From: Arthrobacter sp. MYb227
GTDB taxonomy: Bacteria > Actinomycetota > Actinomycetes > Actinomycetales > Micrococcaceae
NCBI RefSeq assembly: GCF_002975435.1
Contig: NZ_PCPT01000001.1
Coordinates: 124,001 to 188,000, forward strand
DNA: 64,000 nucleotides
Reading direction: 5' to 3'
The position numbers and the translations under genes were made by a program. Positions 8,860 to 18,117 of the stretch are shown one piece after another. The notes beneath the pieces are model-generated. The model was not told where the DNA came from, made no database searches, and saw only the letters and a program-made list of their open reading frames with translations. Numbering within the stretch: position 1 is the stretch's first letter; each line of letters begins with the position of its first letter.

Positions 8860-9794
8860 TAGGAATCGGAAACGGCGGAACCGCCCTGATCATCCATTCC
8901 CGACAGGAAAGCTTCAACGGCGTTGGCTAACTCTTCCCCATCCGGAACTTCCGCGTCAATGCTTACCAAGAGGGAGCGACGCTCGGTCTCCGGGACGTGC
9001 TGATCAAAACGTGTCTCAAAATTTTCAACCATTTTTTGTACGTCGGGATTGCCCGATACCTGCTCCGCGATCTGGCTTTCAAGCCGACGACCCGCCTCCC
9101 GTAAACGGTCGGTAGGTAGCCCAAGTTCCATTGCGGCACCCACATATTCAAGGGCGCCTACCGCAACGTTCGGGTATTCAGCTTCGGAGAGGTAATGCGG
9201 AACGTGCATTGAGTAACCAACAGCATCATTGCCACGTTCGCTGAGTCGAATTTCAAGCAGGTTGACAAAGCTTGCCGGAAGTTCTGCAGTTGGCGCCCAA
9301 CTAGAAATTCCTTCAACTAGGTCGGCGCGGTTACCGTGTGCAGTCACTCCCATGGGACGGGTATGTGGAACCGGCATTGGCATGGCCCCGAAGGAAACCG
9401 TGAGCTTTACATTGAATGCTTCAACGAGGGCTGTGATGGCACGAGTGACGCGTTCCCAGGCAAGATCAGGTTCCGGGCCGGTAAGGAAAAAGAAATCTTG
9501 ATCCAGCCCATCGGTGAGCAAGTAGAGCTCGAGGCTCGGTGGCTGGTAAGCAGCAAAATGATCACCAAGGAATGAAATTTGCGGTCGGCGCTCGCGATAG
9601 TTGATCAATTGATCGGTGTCGAACGAGGCAATTAGGCGAGGGTTTAGCGAATCCAGGAGTTCGGTGCGCACTTGGGAGACCACATGCCCGGCATCAGCGT
9701 GTCCACGCATGCCAACGAGCAGATCCAGTCCTTGAAGTTTCGGTGCATCGAGATCGATGTCTTCAAACCTGATCAAGGATTGATAATCAAGCAT
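8859..9794 (-). CDS. PAC2 family protein (proteasome-assembly-chaperone-like)
   Basis: A 311-residue PAC2-domain protein: the fold related to eukaryotic proteasome assembly chaperone 2, common in proteasome-bearing and other actinobacteria. Visible features are the start-proximal DLDAPKLQGLDLLVGMRGHADAG, the YRERRPQISF strand, HTRPMGVTAHGNR and VPHYLSEAEYPNVAVGAL. The start is ATG 9794 because AAGGAG lies 8 nt upstream; 13 in-frame residues further upstream lack a signal. Its role in bacteria is unproven. It is first in a two-gene unit with the MFS transporter. Confidence 0.85.
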   Translation of the reverse strand: MLDYQSLIRFEDIDLDAPKLQGLDLLVGMRGHADAGHVVSQVRTELLDSLNPRLIASFDTDQLINYRERRPQISFLGDHFAAYQPPSLELYLLTDGLDQDFFFLTGPEPDLAWERVTRAITALVEAFNVKLTVSFGAMPMPVPHTRPMGVTAHGNRADLVEGISSWAPTAELPASFVNLLEIRLSERGNDAVGYSMHVPHYLSEAEYPNVAVGALEYVGAAMELGLPTDRLREAGRRLESQIAEQVSGNPDVQKMVENFETRFDQHVPETERRSLLVSIDAEVPDGEELANAVEAFLSGMDDQGGSAVSDS

Positions 9795-10173
9795 TGCCGC
9801 TGCTCCTTTCAGGTTGCTGCCTAGCACCACCACACTCAGTAGCTGAGTTCTTAGCCCCCGTTACCTCGTGGGCAACAGTAAATTAAGCTCAAGCGTTGTT
9901 GGTGGCTGGGGAATTATTCCCTCTTGCCGGGTTTTCTACCGGCTACAGAAGGTTCAACCAACAGCAGGCGTGGTTTCTTCCCGTACGGCTTTCAATTCTA
10001 GGCCGTCTTGTCCCCAAATGCTGTGTGTGCTCCGTCTCAGGGATACGATCGATGAAGACCAATCAGTATTTGGTGTGCCCCAAACGGGCACTACCGGTAC
10101 CGAAGAAGTTCGCCGGGGTGCAGCAAAACCCAAGATGCTCACCCACAAAATCTACAGAAACAGGAATCGTTCC
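9795..10173. other. Divergent intergenic region, no gene
   Basis: About 380 bp between the divergent PAC2-family and pepA genes. It holds a short hairpin (GCCGG/CCGGC, about 9928-9944) and presumably both promoters, but I could not assign -35/-10 boxes with confidence. The frame open from 9868 into pepA has no ribosome-binding site and a non-family N-terminus. Confidence 0.5.
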
Positions 10174-11688
10174 GTGATCAACTCAAGCGATCTCAAGCTG
10201 ACAGCCGTTTCCACAGACATCAAGCGCATCGGTGCAGACGCACTTGTCCTTGGTGTAGTGAAGGGCACCGATGGCCCCCAGCTGGTTGCCTCGCCCTTCA
10301 GCCCCAAGCTGACCGAATCGCTGCAGGCAACCCTCGCCCTACTCAATGCCACCGGCGCAGCCGATGAGCTGACCCGCCTTCCGGCAACAGATGAATCAAA
10401 GGCAACATTCCTTGCCTTTGTGGGCTTGGGTGCCTTCGAAGAAGCAACAATCACTGAGGAAGCATTGCGCCGCGGCGCCGGTGCGGCAACGCGTCAGCTC
10501 GCCGGAAACGCTACTGTGATCTTCGCGCTACCAACAGCAACCGTCGCACAGACCGGCGCAGTCGCCGAAGGCATCGCCATCGCAGCCTACGATTTCTCTA
10601 ACCACCGCTCCACCCCAGCCAAGAAGCTGCCGCTGAGCGAAGGCATCATCGCAACGGCCGCCTCCGCGGACAAGGATCTGCCCGCAGCAATGAAGCGTGC
10701 AGCAGTACTTGGCCGCGCGGTCCGCGCAACCCGCGACCTTGTCAACACCGCCCCGAATGTTTTGTTCCCCGAGTCATTTGCCACTGCGGTGAAGGATTCG
10801 GTCAAGGGTTTGCCGTTGAAGGTCACGGTGCTCGATGACAAGAAGCTCGAAAAGGATGGCTACGGCGGTCTGATCGGTGTTGGTCGCGGTTCGGACCGTG
10901 GGCCACGTTTGGTCAAGGTCGAGTACTCCCCCGCCAAGGCCGCCAAGCACCTGGCCCTTGTGGGCAAGGGCATTACCTTTGATACCGGCGGCATCTCCAT
11001 CAAGCCCGCGGCTGGCATGCACGCCATGAAGAACGATATGGCCGGTGCTGCAACGGTTCACCAGGCAATCGTTGCCATCTCCGAGCTTGGCCTACCAATC
11101 AAGGTCACTGCGTGGCTCTGCCTTGCAGAAAACATGCCAGGTGGCGGCTCCACCCGTCCGGGCGATGTCATCACCATGTTTGGTGGCAAGACCGTTGAGG
11201 TACTGAACACTGATGCCGAGGGTCGCTTGGTCATGGCAGATGGCCTAGTGGCAGCAAGTGCCGAGAAGCCGGATGCAATCATCGACGTGGCAACCTTGAC
11301 CGGTGCACAGGTAGTGGCTTTGGGTACCCGCACCGCTGGCATCATGGGCGATGACACCCTGCGTGATGCTGTTGTAGCGGCCGCGGAGCGCGCCGGCGAA
11401 ACAACCTGGGCTATGCCTATCCCCGAAGAACTGCGTCCGAGCTTGGACTCACAGGTCGCAGATCTTGCCAATATTGGTGAGCGCATGGGCGGCATGATGA
11501 CGGCCGCAGCGTTCCTCGATGAATTCGTTGGCGAAGCCGATGGCGTAAAAATTCCGTGGGCCCACATGGATATTGCGGGTCCGGCCTTCAACGAAGGCGC
11601 ACCTTATGGTTACACGCACAAGAATGCTACTGGCGCATCCGTACGCACACTGGTGGCATTGGCAGAGGACATGGTCAGCGCAAAGTAG
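10174..11688 (+). CDS. pepA: Leucyl aminopeptidase (M17 family)
   Basis: A 504-residue cytosolic aminopeptidase that removes N-terminal residues using two metal ions. The C-terminal catalytic domain shows the M17 hallmarks: GKGITFDTGGISIKP, MKNDMAGAATV and the signature NTDAEGRL, with the bicarbonate-site arginine in the last. The N-terminal ~170 residues form the macro-like domain. The start is GTG 10174, with AGGA about 7 nt upstream; this gives a family-typical N-terminus (VINSSDLKLTAVSTD). It is a single-gene unit followed by a hairpin at 11715. PepA proteins in enterobacteria also bind DNA, but nothing here indicates that. Confidence 0.95.
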   Translation: MINSSDLKLTAVSTDIKRIGADALVLGVVKGTDGPQLVASPFSPKLTESLQATLALLNATGAADELTRLPATDESKATFLAFVGLGAFEEATITEEALRRGAGAATRQLAGNATVIFALPTATVAQTGAVAEGIAIAAYDFSNHRSTPAKKLPLSEGIIATAASADKDLPAAMKRAAVLGRAVRATRDLVNTAPNVLFPESFATAVKDSVKGLPLKVTVLDDKKLEKDGYGGLIGVGRGSDRGPRLVKVEYSPAKAAKHLALVGKGITFDTGGISIKPAAGMHAMKNDMAGAATVHQAIVAISELGLPIKVTAWLCLAENMPGGGSTRPGDVITMFGGKTVEVLNTDAEGRLVMADGLVAASAEKPDAIIDVATLTGAQVVALGTRTAGIMGDDTLRDAVVAAAERAGETTWAMPIPEELRPSLDSQVADLANIGERMGGMMTAAAFLDEFVGEADGVKIPWAHMDIAGPAFNEGAPYGYTHKNATGASVRTLVALAEDMVSAK

Positions 11689-11714
11689 CACTCTTTATAC
11701 CTTAATACCCCTGA

Positions 11715-11744
11715 CGCTTTTCTACTCTTTGTAGTAGAAAAGCG
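11715..11744 (+). terminator. Hairpin downstream of pepA
   Basis: CGCTTTTCTAC (11715-11725) and GTAGAAAAGCG (11734-11744) form an 11-bp perfect stem with an 8-nt loop, 27 bp after the pepA stop. There is no T-run. It also contains a TTCTAC...GTAGAA dyad resembling the operators at 47-89. Confidence 0.6.
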
Positions 11745-11851
11745 CGCGGATACGCGGTGGCGGCACATTTGATACCCAAAGGCGCCGCTACCGCTGTGCA
11801 TCCGGTCACAACCGCATGCAATCTGCCACACCTCATGTGGCCGAGTGCGAT

Positions 11852-11880
11852 TTGGGGGGCTAAGGTAATTCTGATAGATC
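11852..11880 (+). promoter_or_regulatory. Probable lpdA promoter
   Basis: TTGGGG (-35, 11852-11857), a 17-bp spacer and TAGATC (-10, 11875-11880) lie about 110 bp before the lpdA start. The match is moderate, and no other candidate in the 300-bp spacer is better. Confidence 0.45.
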
Positions 11881-11991
11881 ACTAGTAATACAGTTTTTTG
11901 TGTCTCGTTATCCGGGACTTGAGAAACACACCCCCACACACCATGGCCGACCACTCACGTTGGCCACAACTCATAACGAGGGAGCGTTCAC

Positions 11992-13371
11992 GTGGCCGAA
12001 TCGGCAGCAACGCAAGAATTCGACATCCTCATTCTCGGCGGCGGATCCGCTGGCTACTCGGCAGCATTGCGCGCCGTTCAGCTGGGTTTCACCGTTGGTC
12101 TGATTGAGAAGGCCAAGGTCGGTGGCACTTGCCTGCACACCGGTTGCATCCCGACCAAGGCATACCTGCACTCGGCAGAATTGGCCGAGAATGCTCGCGA
12201 AGGTGCCAAGTACGGCATCAACACCACCCTTGAGTCAATCGACTTGGGTGCTGTGCGCAGCTACAAGGATGGAATCGTTGCCGGCAAGCACAAGGGCCTT
12301 TCGGGTCTGCTGAAGATGAAGAAGGTCACCGTTATCGAAGGTAACGGTCGCCTGGTTTCCCAGGACACCATCGACGTTGATGGAGTGCCTTACAAGGGCA
12401 AGAACATCATCTTGGCCACCGGTTCGGAGTCCAAGACCTTCGGTCTGGAAATCGGCGGACGCGTGCTTACCAGCACCGAAGCACTGAACATGGACACCTT
12501 GCCCAAGAGCGCCATCGTGCTCGGTGGCGGCGTCATTGGCGTCGAATTCGCTTCCGTCTGGAAGTCCTTCGGCGTCGAGGTCACCATCGTTGAGGGCCTG
12601 CCTTCGCTGGTTCCGAACGAAGATCCTGCAATCATCAAGGTTCTTGAACGTTCCTTCAAGAAGCGTGGCATCAAGTTCAACACCGGTGTCTTCTTCGAAA
12701 AGGTTGAGCAGGATGCCAACGGCGTCAAGGTCTCCCTGGCCGACGGCAAGACCCTCGAAGCAGACATCGTGCTCGTTGCAGTTGGCCGCGGCCCGGTCAC
12801 CGCAAACCTTGGCTACGAAGAGCAGGGCATCCCGATGGATCGCGGCTTTGTACTTGCCAATGAGCGCTGCCACACCGGCGTGGGCAACATCTACGCCATC
12901 GGTGACATCGTCCCGGGCGTCCAGCTTGCACACCGCGGCTACCAGCACGGTATCTTCGTCGCCGAGGAAATCGGTGGCCTGAACCCGGTCATCGTCGAGG
13001 ACATCAACATCCCGAAGGTCACCTTCTGCGAGCCGGAAATCGCTTCGGTTGGCTACTCCGAGCCTGCTGCCAAGGAAAAGTTTGGCGCAGATCAGATCGA
13101 GACCACCGAGTACAACCTTGCCGGCAACGGCAAGTCCTCGATCCTTGGCACAAGCGGCCTGATCAAGATGGTTCGCGTCAAGAACGGCCCAATCGTCGGC
13201 GTTCACGGCATTGGTGGCCGCATCGGTGAGCAAATCGGTGAAGCACAGCTGATCGTGAACTGGGAAGCCTACCCGGAGGATGTTGCTCAGCTCATCCACG
13301 CCCACCCGACACAGAACGAATCGCTCGGCGAGGCTGCCATGGCTTTGGCCGGCAAGCCGCTGCACGGTTAG
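11992..13371 (+). CDS. lpdA: Dihydrolipoyl dehydrogenase (E3)
   Basis: A 459-residue FAD flavoprotein that reoxidises dihydrolipoyl groups with NAD+ in 2-oxo acid dehydrogenase complexes. Seen: the N-terminal FAD-binding GGGSAGYSAA, the redox disulphide GGTCLHTGC (Cys47/Cys52), the second dinucleotide fold (VLGGGVIGVEFAS), the FAD-binding YAIGD, and the C-terminal catalytic HPTQNE (His438, Glu443) contributed across the dimer. GTG 11992 has GAGGGAG about 8 nt upstream. It lies 147 bp ahead of the E2 gene, separated by a hairpin, so E3 may be transcribed both alone and with E2. Confidence 0.97.
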   Translation: MAESAATQEFDILILGGGSAGYSAALRAVQLGFTVGLIEKAKVGGTCLHTGCIPTKAYLHSAELAENAREGAKYGINTTLESIDLGAVRSYKDGIVAGKHKGLSGLLKMKKVTVIEGNGRLVSQDTIDVDGVPYKGKNIILATGSESKTFGLEIGGRVLTSTEALNMDTLPKSAIVLGGGVIGVEFASVWKSFGVEVTIVEGLPSLVPNEDPAIIKVLERSFKKRGIKFNTGVFFEKVEQDANGVKVSLADGKTLEADIVLVAVGRGPVTANLGYEEQGIPMDRGFVLANERCHTGVGNIYAIGDIVPGVQLAHRGYQHGIFVAEEIGGLNPVIVEDINIPKVTFCEPEIASVGYSEPAAKEKFGADQIETTEYNLAGNGKSSILGTSGLIKMVRVKNGPIVGVHGIGGRIGEQIGEAQLIVNWEAYPEDVAQLIHAHPTQNESLGEAAMALAGKPLHG

Positions 13372-13385
13372 TCACATTTAGCATG

Positions 13386-13421
13386 ACCGGGCACGTTTAC
13401 CCATGGGTAGACGTGCCCGGT
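13386..13421 (+). terminator. Hairpin between lpdA and sucB
   Basis: ACCGGGCACGT (13386-13396) pairs with ACGTGCCCGGT (13411-13421), with an inner TACCC/GGGTA stem. It has a strong G+C stem without a T-run, so it may attenuate rather than stop transcription. Confidence 0.55.
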
Positions 13422-13518
13422 GCACTAAGCTCGGAGGCAACGCCTCCCACGAGATGTGCGGGAAAACCCCGCTCGATCTCTCGCACACAAATTTAGTTTT
13501 TAGGAGAACGGGAACAAG

Positions 13519-15198
13519 ATGTCTGAAACCGTGAACTTGCCCGCCCTGGGTGAAAGCGTCACCGAAGGCACCGTTACACGCTGGCTCAAGCAGGTTGGCG
13601 ACCGCGTAGAGGTCGACGAGCCGTTGCTGGAAGTTTCGACCGACAAGGTCGACACCGAGATCCCGTCGCCGGTTGCCGGCGTTATCGAGGAGATCTTCGT
13701 AGCCGAAGACGAGACCGCCGATGTTGGAGCCGCACTGGTTCGCATTGGTGATGGCTCCGGCGCTGGCGCAGCCCCGGCAGCCGAGGCACCAGCAGCAGTC
13801 GAGGCTCCAGCCCCGGCAGCCGCCCCTGTCGTTGAAGCAGCACCAGTTGCAGCAGTCGCACCGGCAGCTCCGACCGCTGGCACCGAGATCACCCTGCCTG
13901 CTCTTGGCGAATCGGTCACCGAAGGCACCGTCACCCGCTGGCTTAAGGCAGTTGGCGACGACGTTGCAGTCGACGAGCCGCTGCTTGAGGTTTCCACCGA
14001 CAAGGTCGACACCGAGGTTCCTTCCCCGGTTGCCGGCACCCTGCTGGAAATCCGTGTTGCCGAAGACGAGACCGCCGAAGTTGGCGCGGTTCTTGCCATC
14101 ATCGGTGCAGCCGGCGCGGCAGCACCCGCCGCTCCACCTGCAGCACCTGCCGCTCCAGTTGCGACTCCGGCTCCGGCAGCCCCTGTTGCCGCTCCGGCAC
14201 CAGTAGCGGCCCCGGTACCGGTAGCAGCACCCGCTCCGGTTGCAGCCGCAGCAGCTCCGACTGCTGGCAACGACGGCTACGTCACCCCGCTGGTTCGCCG
14301 CTTGGCAAACCAGAACAACGTTGACCTGTCCACCGTGACAGGCACCGGCGTTGGTGGCCGCATCCGCAAGCAGGATGTCGTCGACGCAGCAGCAGCCAAG
14401 ACTGTTGCAGCCCCGGTTGCCGCAGCTCCGGCGGCAGCACCAGCTAAGGCAGCGGCACCAGTTGTTGCTTCCTCACTGCGTGGCACCGTTGAGAAGGCTC
14501 CGCGTATCCGCCAGGTTATCGCTCGCCGCATGCGCGAGTCGCTGGACGTTTCAACCCAGCTGACCCAGGTACACGAGGTCGACCTGACCCGCATCGTCAA
14601 GCTACGCACCGCGGCCAAGGATGCTTTCTTGGCAACTAACGGCACCAAGCTGACCTACCTGCCGTTCATTGCCAAGGCTGTTGCCGAGGCCTTGAAGCAG
14701 CACCCGAAGCTGAACGCCGAATACGATGAGGCCAAGCAGGAAATCACCTACCACAACGCCGAACACCTGGCGATTGCTGTAGACACCGATAAGGGTCTGC
14801 TGGTTCCGGTTATTTCCAACGCTGGGGATCTAAACCTTGCCGGCCTAGCCGGCAAGATCGCAGATGTCGCAAACCGCACCCGCACCAACAAGATTGGTCC
14901 GGACGAGCTTTCCGGCGGTACCTTCTCGATCACCAACATTGGTTCGGTTGGCGCATTGTTCGACACCCCGATCATCAACCAGCCACAGGTAGCAATCCTT
15001 GGCACCGGTGGAATCGTCAAGCGCGCAGTAGTGGTTACCGACGCAGATGGTGATGACACCATTGCCATCCGCCACATGATGTACCTGTCGCTGACCTACG
15101 ATCACCGTTTGGTTGACGGCGCCGATGCAGGTCGCTTCCTGCAGACGCTGAAGGCACGCCTTGAAGAAGGCGCTTTCCAGGCAGACTTGGGTCTCTAA
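13519..15198 (+). CDS. sucB: 2-oxoglutarate dehydrogenase E2-type dihydrolipoyl acyltransferase (two lipoyl domains)
   Basis: A 559-residue E2 core enzyme that transfers succinyl (or acetyl) groups from lipoamide to CoA. Two lipoyl domains carry the modified lysines in STDKVDTE (Lys43 and Lys162), joined by long Ala-Pro linkers. A peripheral-subunit-binding domain begins near residue 254 ([16 protein letters not shown]...GRIRKQDV). The catalytic domain ends with HRLVDG (His529, Asp533). Actinobacterial proteins of this architecture are usually annotated SucB, but in related genera E2 is shared between pyruvate and 2-oxoglutarate complexes, so substrate is not settled. TTTAGGAGA precedes ATG 13519. 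Neighbouring lpdA, lipB and lipA supply E3 and the lipoyl cofactor. Confidence 0.93.
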   Translation: MSETVNLPALGESVTEGTVTRWLKQVGDRVEVDEPLLEVSTDKVDTEIPSPVAGVIEEIFVAEDETADVGAALVRIGDGSGAGAAPAAEAPAAVEAPAPAAAPVVEAAPVAAVAPAAPTAGTEITLPALGESVTEGTVTRWLKAVGDDVAVDEPLLEVSTDKVDTEVPSPVAGTLLEIRVAEDETAEVGAVLAIIGAAGAAAPAAPPAAPAAPVATPAPAAPVAAPAPVAAPVPVAAPAPVAAAAAPTAGNDGYVTPLVRRLANQNNVDLSTVTGTGVGGRIRKQDVVDAAAAKTVAAPVAAAPAAAPAKAAAPVVASSLRGTVEKAPRIRQVIARRMRESLDVSTQLTQVHEVDLTRIVKLRTAAKDAFLATNGTKLTYLPFIAKAVAEALKQHPKLNAEYDEAKQEITYHNAEHLAIAVDTDKGLLVPVISNAGDLNLAGLAGKIADVANRTRTNKIGPDELSGGTFSITNIGSVGALFDTPIINQPQVAILGTGGIVKRAVVVTDADGDDTIAIRHMMYLSLTYDHRLVDGADAGRFLQTLKARLEEGAFQADLGL

Positions 15199-15214
15199 GA
15201 CTCATCAAGCTAAA

Positions 15215-15254
15215 CCTTGGGCGGTACTCCACGAGTGTGGGGTGCCGCCCAAGG
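15215..15254 (+). terminator. Terminator of sucB
   Basis: CCTTGGGCGG-led arm (15215-15232) pairs with 15237-15254 over 18 bp with two G-T wobbles and a GAGT loop, 16 bp after the sucB stop. Confidence 0.75.
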
Positions 15255-15349
15255 CGTTAATTGGCGAGTTTTGCTTCCTTAAACATGTCATCGAACACTT
15301 TTGCTCCGGCGAATTCTACATGAGGTCGAATTTCCATTAGGCTGGTGCC

Positions 15350-15712
15350 ATGACTTTCTTGCATGCATTCCTTGTTTTCCTGCACATTCTGGGTGCAGCA
15401 GCAATCTTTGGCGGCTGGCTCGCCAACTTCAAGACCCCAACGGTTACCCAATGGCAGTTCTACGGTGCCACTGCCCAGTTGGTCACCGGGCTGCTCCTGG
15501 TTGGTCTTGCCGAAATGACCAAGGGCGATGGTGGCGACGGCCTGAACCACATGAAGATCGCTGTCAAGCTCCTGCTGGCCATTGGTGTCTTCGTTGCAGC
15601 CTTGCTGGGCCGCAAGCGCGTCAAGGCAGGTCAGGAAGTACCTACCGGTCTCGCGCACGGCACCGGCGGTACCGCGCTGATCGCCATCGCCGTTGCAGCA
15701 CTCTGGGTCTAA
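15350..15712 (+). CDS. Conserved small integral membrane protein, function unknown
   Basis: A 120-residue protein with four hydrophobic segments (about residues 3-24, 38-57, 67-87 and 104-120) and short basic loops (GRKRVKAG), so it is almost entirely membrane-embedded. I do not recognise a characterised family. There is no Shine-Dalgarno: a TAGGCT box lies at 15338-15343, only 6 nt before ATG, which suggests a leaderless transcript. It lies between terminator hairpins of sucB and of its own (15751), so it appears to be a one-gene unit. Confidence 0.75.
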   Translation: MTFLHAFLVFLHILGAAAIFGGWLANFKTPTVTQWQFYGATAQLVTGLLLVGLAEMTKGDGGDGLNHMKIAVKLLLAIGVFVAALLGRKRVKAGQEVPTGLAHGTGGTALIAIAVAALWV

Positions 15713-15750
15713 ACCCTCGAGGGGCTATAACTTAGACACCTAACAACTTG

Positions 15751-15792
15751 TAAGGACTGTGTGTTTCCCGCGAGGGAAACACACAGTCCTTA
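15751..15792. terminator. Terminator, 19-bp perfect stem
   Basis: The arms at 15751-15769 and 15774-15792 are perfect complements around a GCGA tetraloop, followed by TCTTT. It ends the membrane protein gene. Confidence 0.85.
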
Positions 15793-15902
15793 GTCTTTAA
15801 CCCGTCTCCCTCGCTCCCCTAGGCAGAGCGTCGGGGCAGTCATAGGATGGATTTGGGTGCCAAGATCACCTATCCGTTGCAATTTCCAAGGGAGTCATCA
15901 TC

Positions 15903-16337
15903 ATGGCTGTAACACGAAGCGCACGTACCCAATGGAGCGGAGACCTTGTCTCTGGCTCCGGTGAAACGACTTTTCAGACCTCAGGCATCGGCACCTTCCC
16001 CATTACGTGGCGAGCGCGGGCCGAGGTATCGGAGGGCAAGACGAGCCCCGAGGAGCTAATTGCTGCGGCCCATGCTTCGTGTTACAGCATGGCCTTGAGC
16101 AATATGCTCAAGGAAGCCGGCCACGTGGCCGAAACGTTAAATACCACCGCAGAGGTCGATTTTGATACCAGTGATGGAGCAAAAATTACCGAGATTCGGC
16201 TGACGCTAGTTGCCACGATTCCCGGCATCGAAGATGCTCAATTCCAAGAGCTTGCGGCAGCTGCCAAGGTCGGTTGCCCGGTCTCCGCTGCCTTGGCTGC
16301 CGTCCCGTCAATCACGCTCGATGCACGGCTAAGCTAA
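15903..16337 (+). CDS. OsmC/Ohr-family peroxiredoxin
   Basis: A 144-residue cytosolic thiol peroxidase that reduces organic hydroperoxides. The two catalytic cysteines are present at Cys60 (HASCYSMAL) and Cys125 (VGCPVS), and the conserved SPEELIAAAHAS precedes the first. It belongs to the OsmC rather than Ohr subgroup by its WSGDL N-terminus. In other actinobacteria lipoyl proteins can reduce such enzymes, which would fit the lpdA/sucB neighbourhood, but that is inference. A GGGAG-type site precedes ATG 15903. It is transcribed alone. Confidence 0.92.
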   Translation: MAVTRSARTQWSGDLVSGSGETTFQTSGIGTFPITWRARAEVSEGKTSPEELIAAAHASCYSMALSNMLKEAGHVAETLNTTAEVDFDTSDGAKITEIRLTLVATIPGIEDAQFQELAAAAKVGCPVSAALAAVPSITLDARLS

Positions 16338-16347
16338 ACATTTGTAA

Positions 16348-16391
16348 TGCGCGGTGCGTCATGGATCTTCGCATCCAAGTAACACCGCGCA
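16348..16391. terminator. Hairpin between osmC-type gene and kinase gene
   Basis: TGCGCGGTG (16348-16356) pairs with CACCGCGCA (16383-16391), with an inner GGAT/ATCC stem. It lies between convergent genes, without a T-run. Confidence 0.55.
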
Positions 16392-16421
16392 CCTACGCTT
16401 TTGCGGGCCGCCGGTGCCCGG

Positions 16422-18014
16422 CTAGGCCGCGGCCTCCCCTGCAGTACTAACATTCCAGATCTTCCAAGTTCCCTGATACTGCCGCAGTTCAATGAGCACG
16501 CGTTGGCGTTGGGTCTTGTGTGAACTCAAGATCACGCGCCCAGAGTTGTCCTTGTAGTTATATTCATCCTGTGCGCTCAGTGCTTCAACAATGAGTGAGC
16601 TTGTCGCAGATGACGCGATGACCCGAGCCTCGCTCAGAACAGTTTTCAAGGAACCCAGTTTCAAGTTCTTTTGCTTCATCAGCGCGAGCATCTGGAGATC
16701 ACGCTTCTGCGCCTCCGACCCCGGATAGTAGATTTGTTCCAATGCGGCAGACTGACCCGACATTAAGATGCGATCACGTTCAAGAGTTAGCCGTGCGGCA
16801 GCAAGCAAAACCTCCTCATCGGAGTTTGCACGCAATGGTGCGTCCTGACCGTTGGGGTTTGTTTCGGAGCTGTCTTCGGGTGTTAACGCGCTGGCCGCCA
16901 CCTTTGGCTCACCGAGAAGAAGATTTTGAGCCGCGTATCCCCCGGTCAGGACCAAAGCCACGCCAAGTGCCACAGCGATTGTGAATTTTTTGCGCGAACC
17001 GGGCACGGAATGAATCTTGTGAGCATTGGCCCACTGTTGTTCATTTTCGGGCATTTCCTGAACATCCGGAGCTTGTGGCTGGCTTGCACGTTTGCCAAGC
17101 TTTTTGGCATGCCTTGTGGCTTTCCTATTCCCACGTTGGACACCTAGGTTAGCGATTCTAACTCTTAGGCTGCGGTGATCAACTTGTTTGGTGGTGAGCA
17201 TGTGTTTCAGTGCCGCTGACGCAACCGCATCACCAAGTTCAACCGCAGTAGGTGTACCTGCCACAAAGATACGTTGGGTAAATTCTGCGGCGCTGGGGCG
17301 TAGTGCTGGATCGATGGCGAGAGCGTCCTCAAGCAATTGTGCAAATTCATCGTTTACCTCCGGAACCATGGCCCCGATGGGGATCCGATTCACCGTTGAT
17401 GCAGGGGCCCGCCCGGTGAGTAAATACCAGGTACAGGCGGCTAGCGCATAGACATCGCGAGCAGGTTCCAAGATACCCAATGTTGCTGGATCACTAACTT
17501 CGGGAGCGCAAAAACCACTGGTCCCATAGTCGCTTTGGCTCTGTCCGCGCATTGTTTGGGTGCCAAAATCAGCAAGCTTGGGCTTGCCTTCTGCCGTAAA
17601 TAGAATGTTCCGTGGACTGACATCTCCGTGTGTGATGCCGCGATCATGTAAGAACTCCAGAGCCTCCCCCAGAGGTGCAATCACCGTAAGCACTTCACCC
17701 ACACTCATCGGGCCACGGGAGGCAACAACCGCGGCGGCGCTTCCCGCCGGACAGTATTCCATCACTAGTCCCGGGCCCTGCGAAGTCTGTACGAAAGCCA
17801 CCTCTTCAACGAGAAATTCGTGACGCAGTTCCGGGGCGCGAATTCCAGTTCGGCGCAATGCTTCGTCATATCCAAGGGTCTTTAATACCAACTCATCCCC
17901 GGTTTTTGGGTCAATAATCACCCACACTGAACTGTTTCCACCGGCACCTAGGTATCGGTTGATGTCATATCCATCAATTTGCGGCTCTTCGCTACGCGTG
18001 TCATACGTTTCCAT
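16422..18014 (-). CDS. Membrane-anchored serine/threonine protein kinase
   Basis: A 530-residue Hanks-type kinase. Visible: glycine loop GAGGNSSV (23-30), ATP-binding Lys45, catalytic loop HGDVSPRN (129-136, with Asp131 and Asn136), DFG (149-151) and APE (170-172). A juxtamembrane basic stretch, one transmembrane helix (about 344-367) and an extracellular domain of ~160 residues follow; the latter has no PASTA repeats and looks like a stress or NTF2-like fold with a WKIWNVS ending. The usual HRD arginine is glycine, so this is a non-RD kinase that may not need activation-loop phosphorylation. It is divergent from lipB with about 100 bp between. Target and ligand are unknown. Confidence 0.9.
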   Translation of the reverse strand: METYDTRSEEPQIDGYDINRYLGAGGNSSVWVIIDPKTGDELVLKTLGYDEALRRTGIRAPELRHEFLVEEVAFVQTSQGPGLVMEYCPAGSAAAVVASRGPMSVGEVLTVIAPLGEALEFLHDRGITHGDVSPRNILFTAEGKPKLADFGTQTMRGQSQSDYGTSGFCAPEVSDPATLGILEPARDVYALAACTWYLLTGRAPASTVNRIPIGAMVPEVNDEFAQLLEDALAIDPALRPSAAEFTQRIFVAGTPTAVELGDAVASAALKHMLTTKQVDHRSLRVRIANLGVQRGNRKATRHAKKLGKRASQPQAPDVQEMPENEQQWANAHKIHSVPGSRKKFTIAVALGVALVLTGGYAAQNLLLGEPKVAASALTPEDSSETNPNGQDAPLRANSDEEVLLAAARLTLERDRILMSGQSAALEQIYYPGSEAQKRDLQMLALMKQKNLKLGSLKTVLSEARVIASSATSSLIVEALSAQDEYNYKDNSGRVILSSHKTQRQRVLIELRQYQGTWKIWNVSTAGEAAA

Positions 18015-18117
18015 GTATTAGTTCTACGCTTCATAGAAATATTTGGCAGAAGATATACACAAGCAATATGACTTCGCGAATTCGAAGGCGTTTAGACAAA
18101 GGCGTACGGTATTGCCC

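Noticed and set aside
9868-10173. N-terminal extension of the pepA frame by 102 codons
   Set aside because: No ribosome-binding site and not family-like; GTG 10174 with AGGA gives a standard N-terminus.
11715-11744. Third BlaI-type operator
   Set aside because: It contains TTCTAC...GTAGAA but is placed just after the pepA stop, with a longer stem typical of a terminator; it is far from any BlaI gene.
12235-13365. 376-codon antisense frame opposite lpdA
   Set aside because: Antisense shadow of a strongly conserved gene, caused by G+C codon bias; no start signal.
13500-14270. Ala-Thr-Gly-rich antisense frame opposite sucB
   Set aside because: Mirrors the Ala-Pro linkers of the E2; low complexity.
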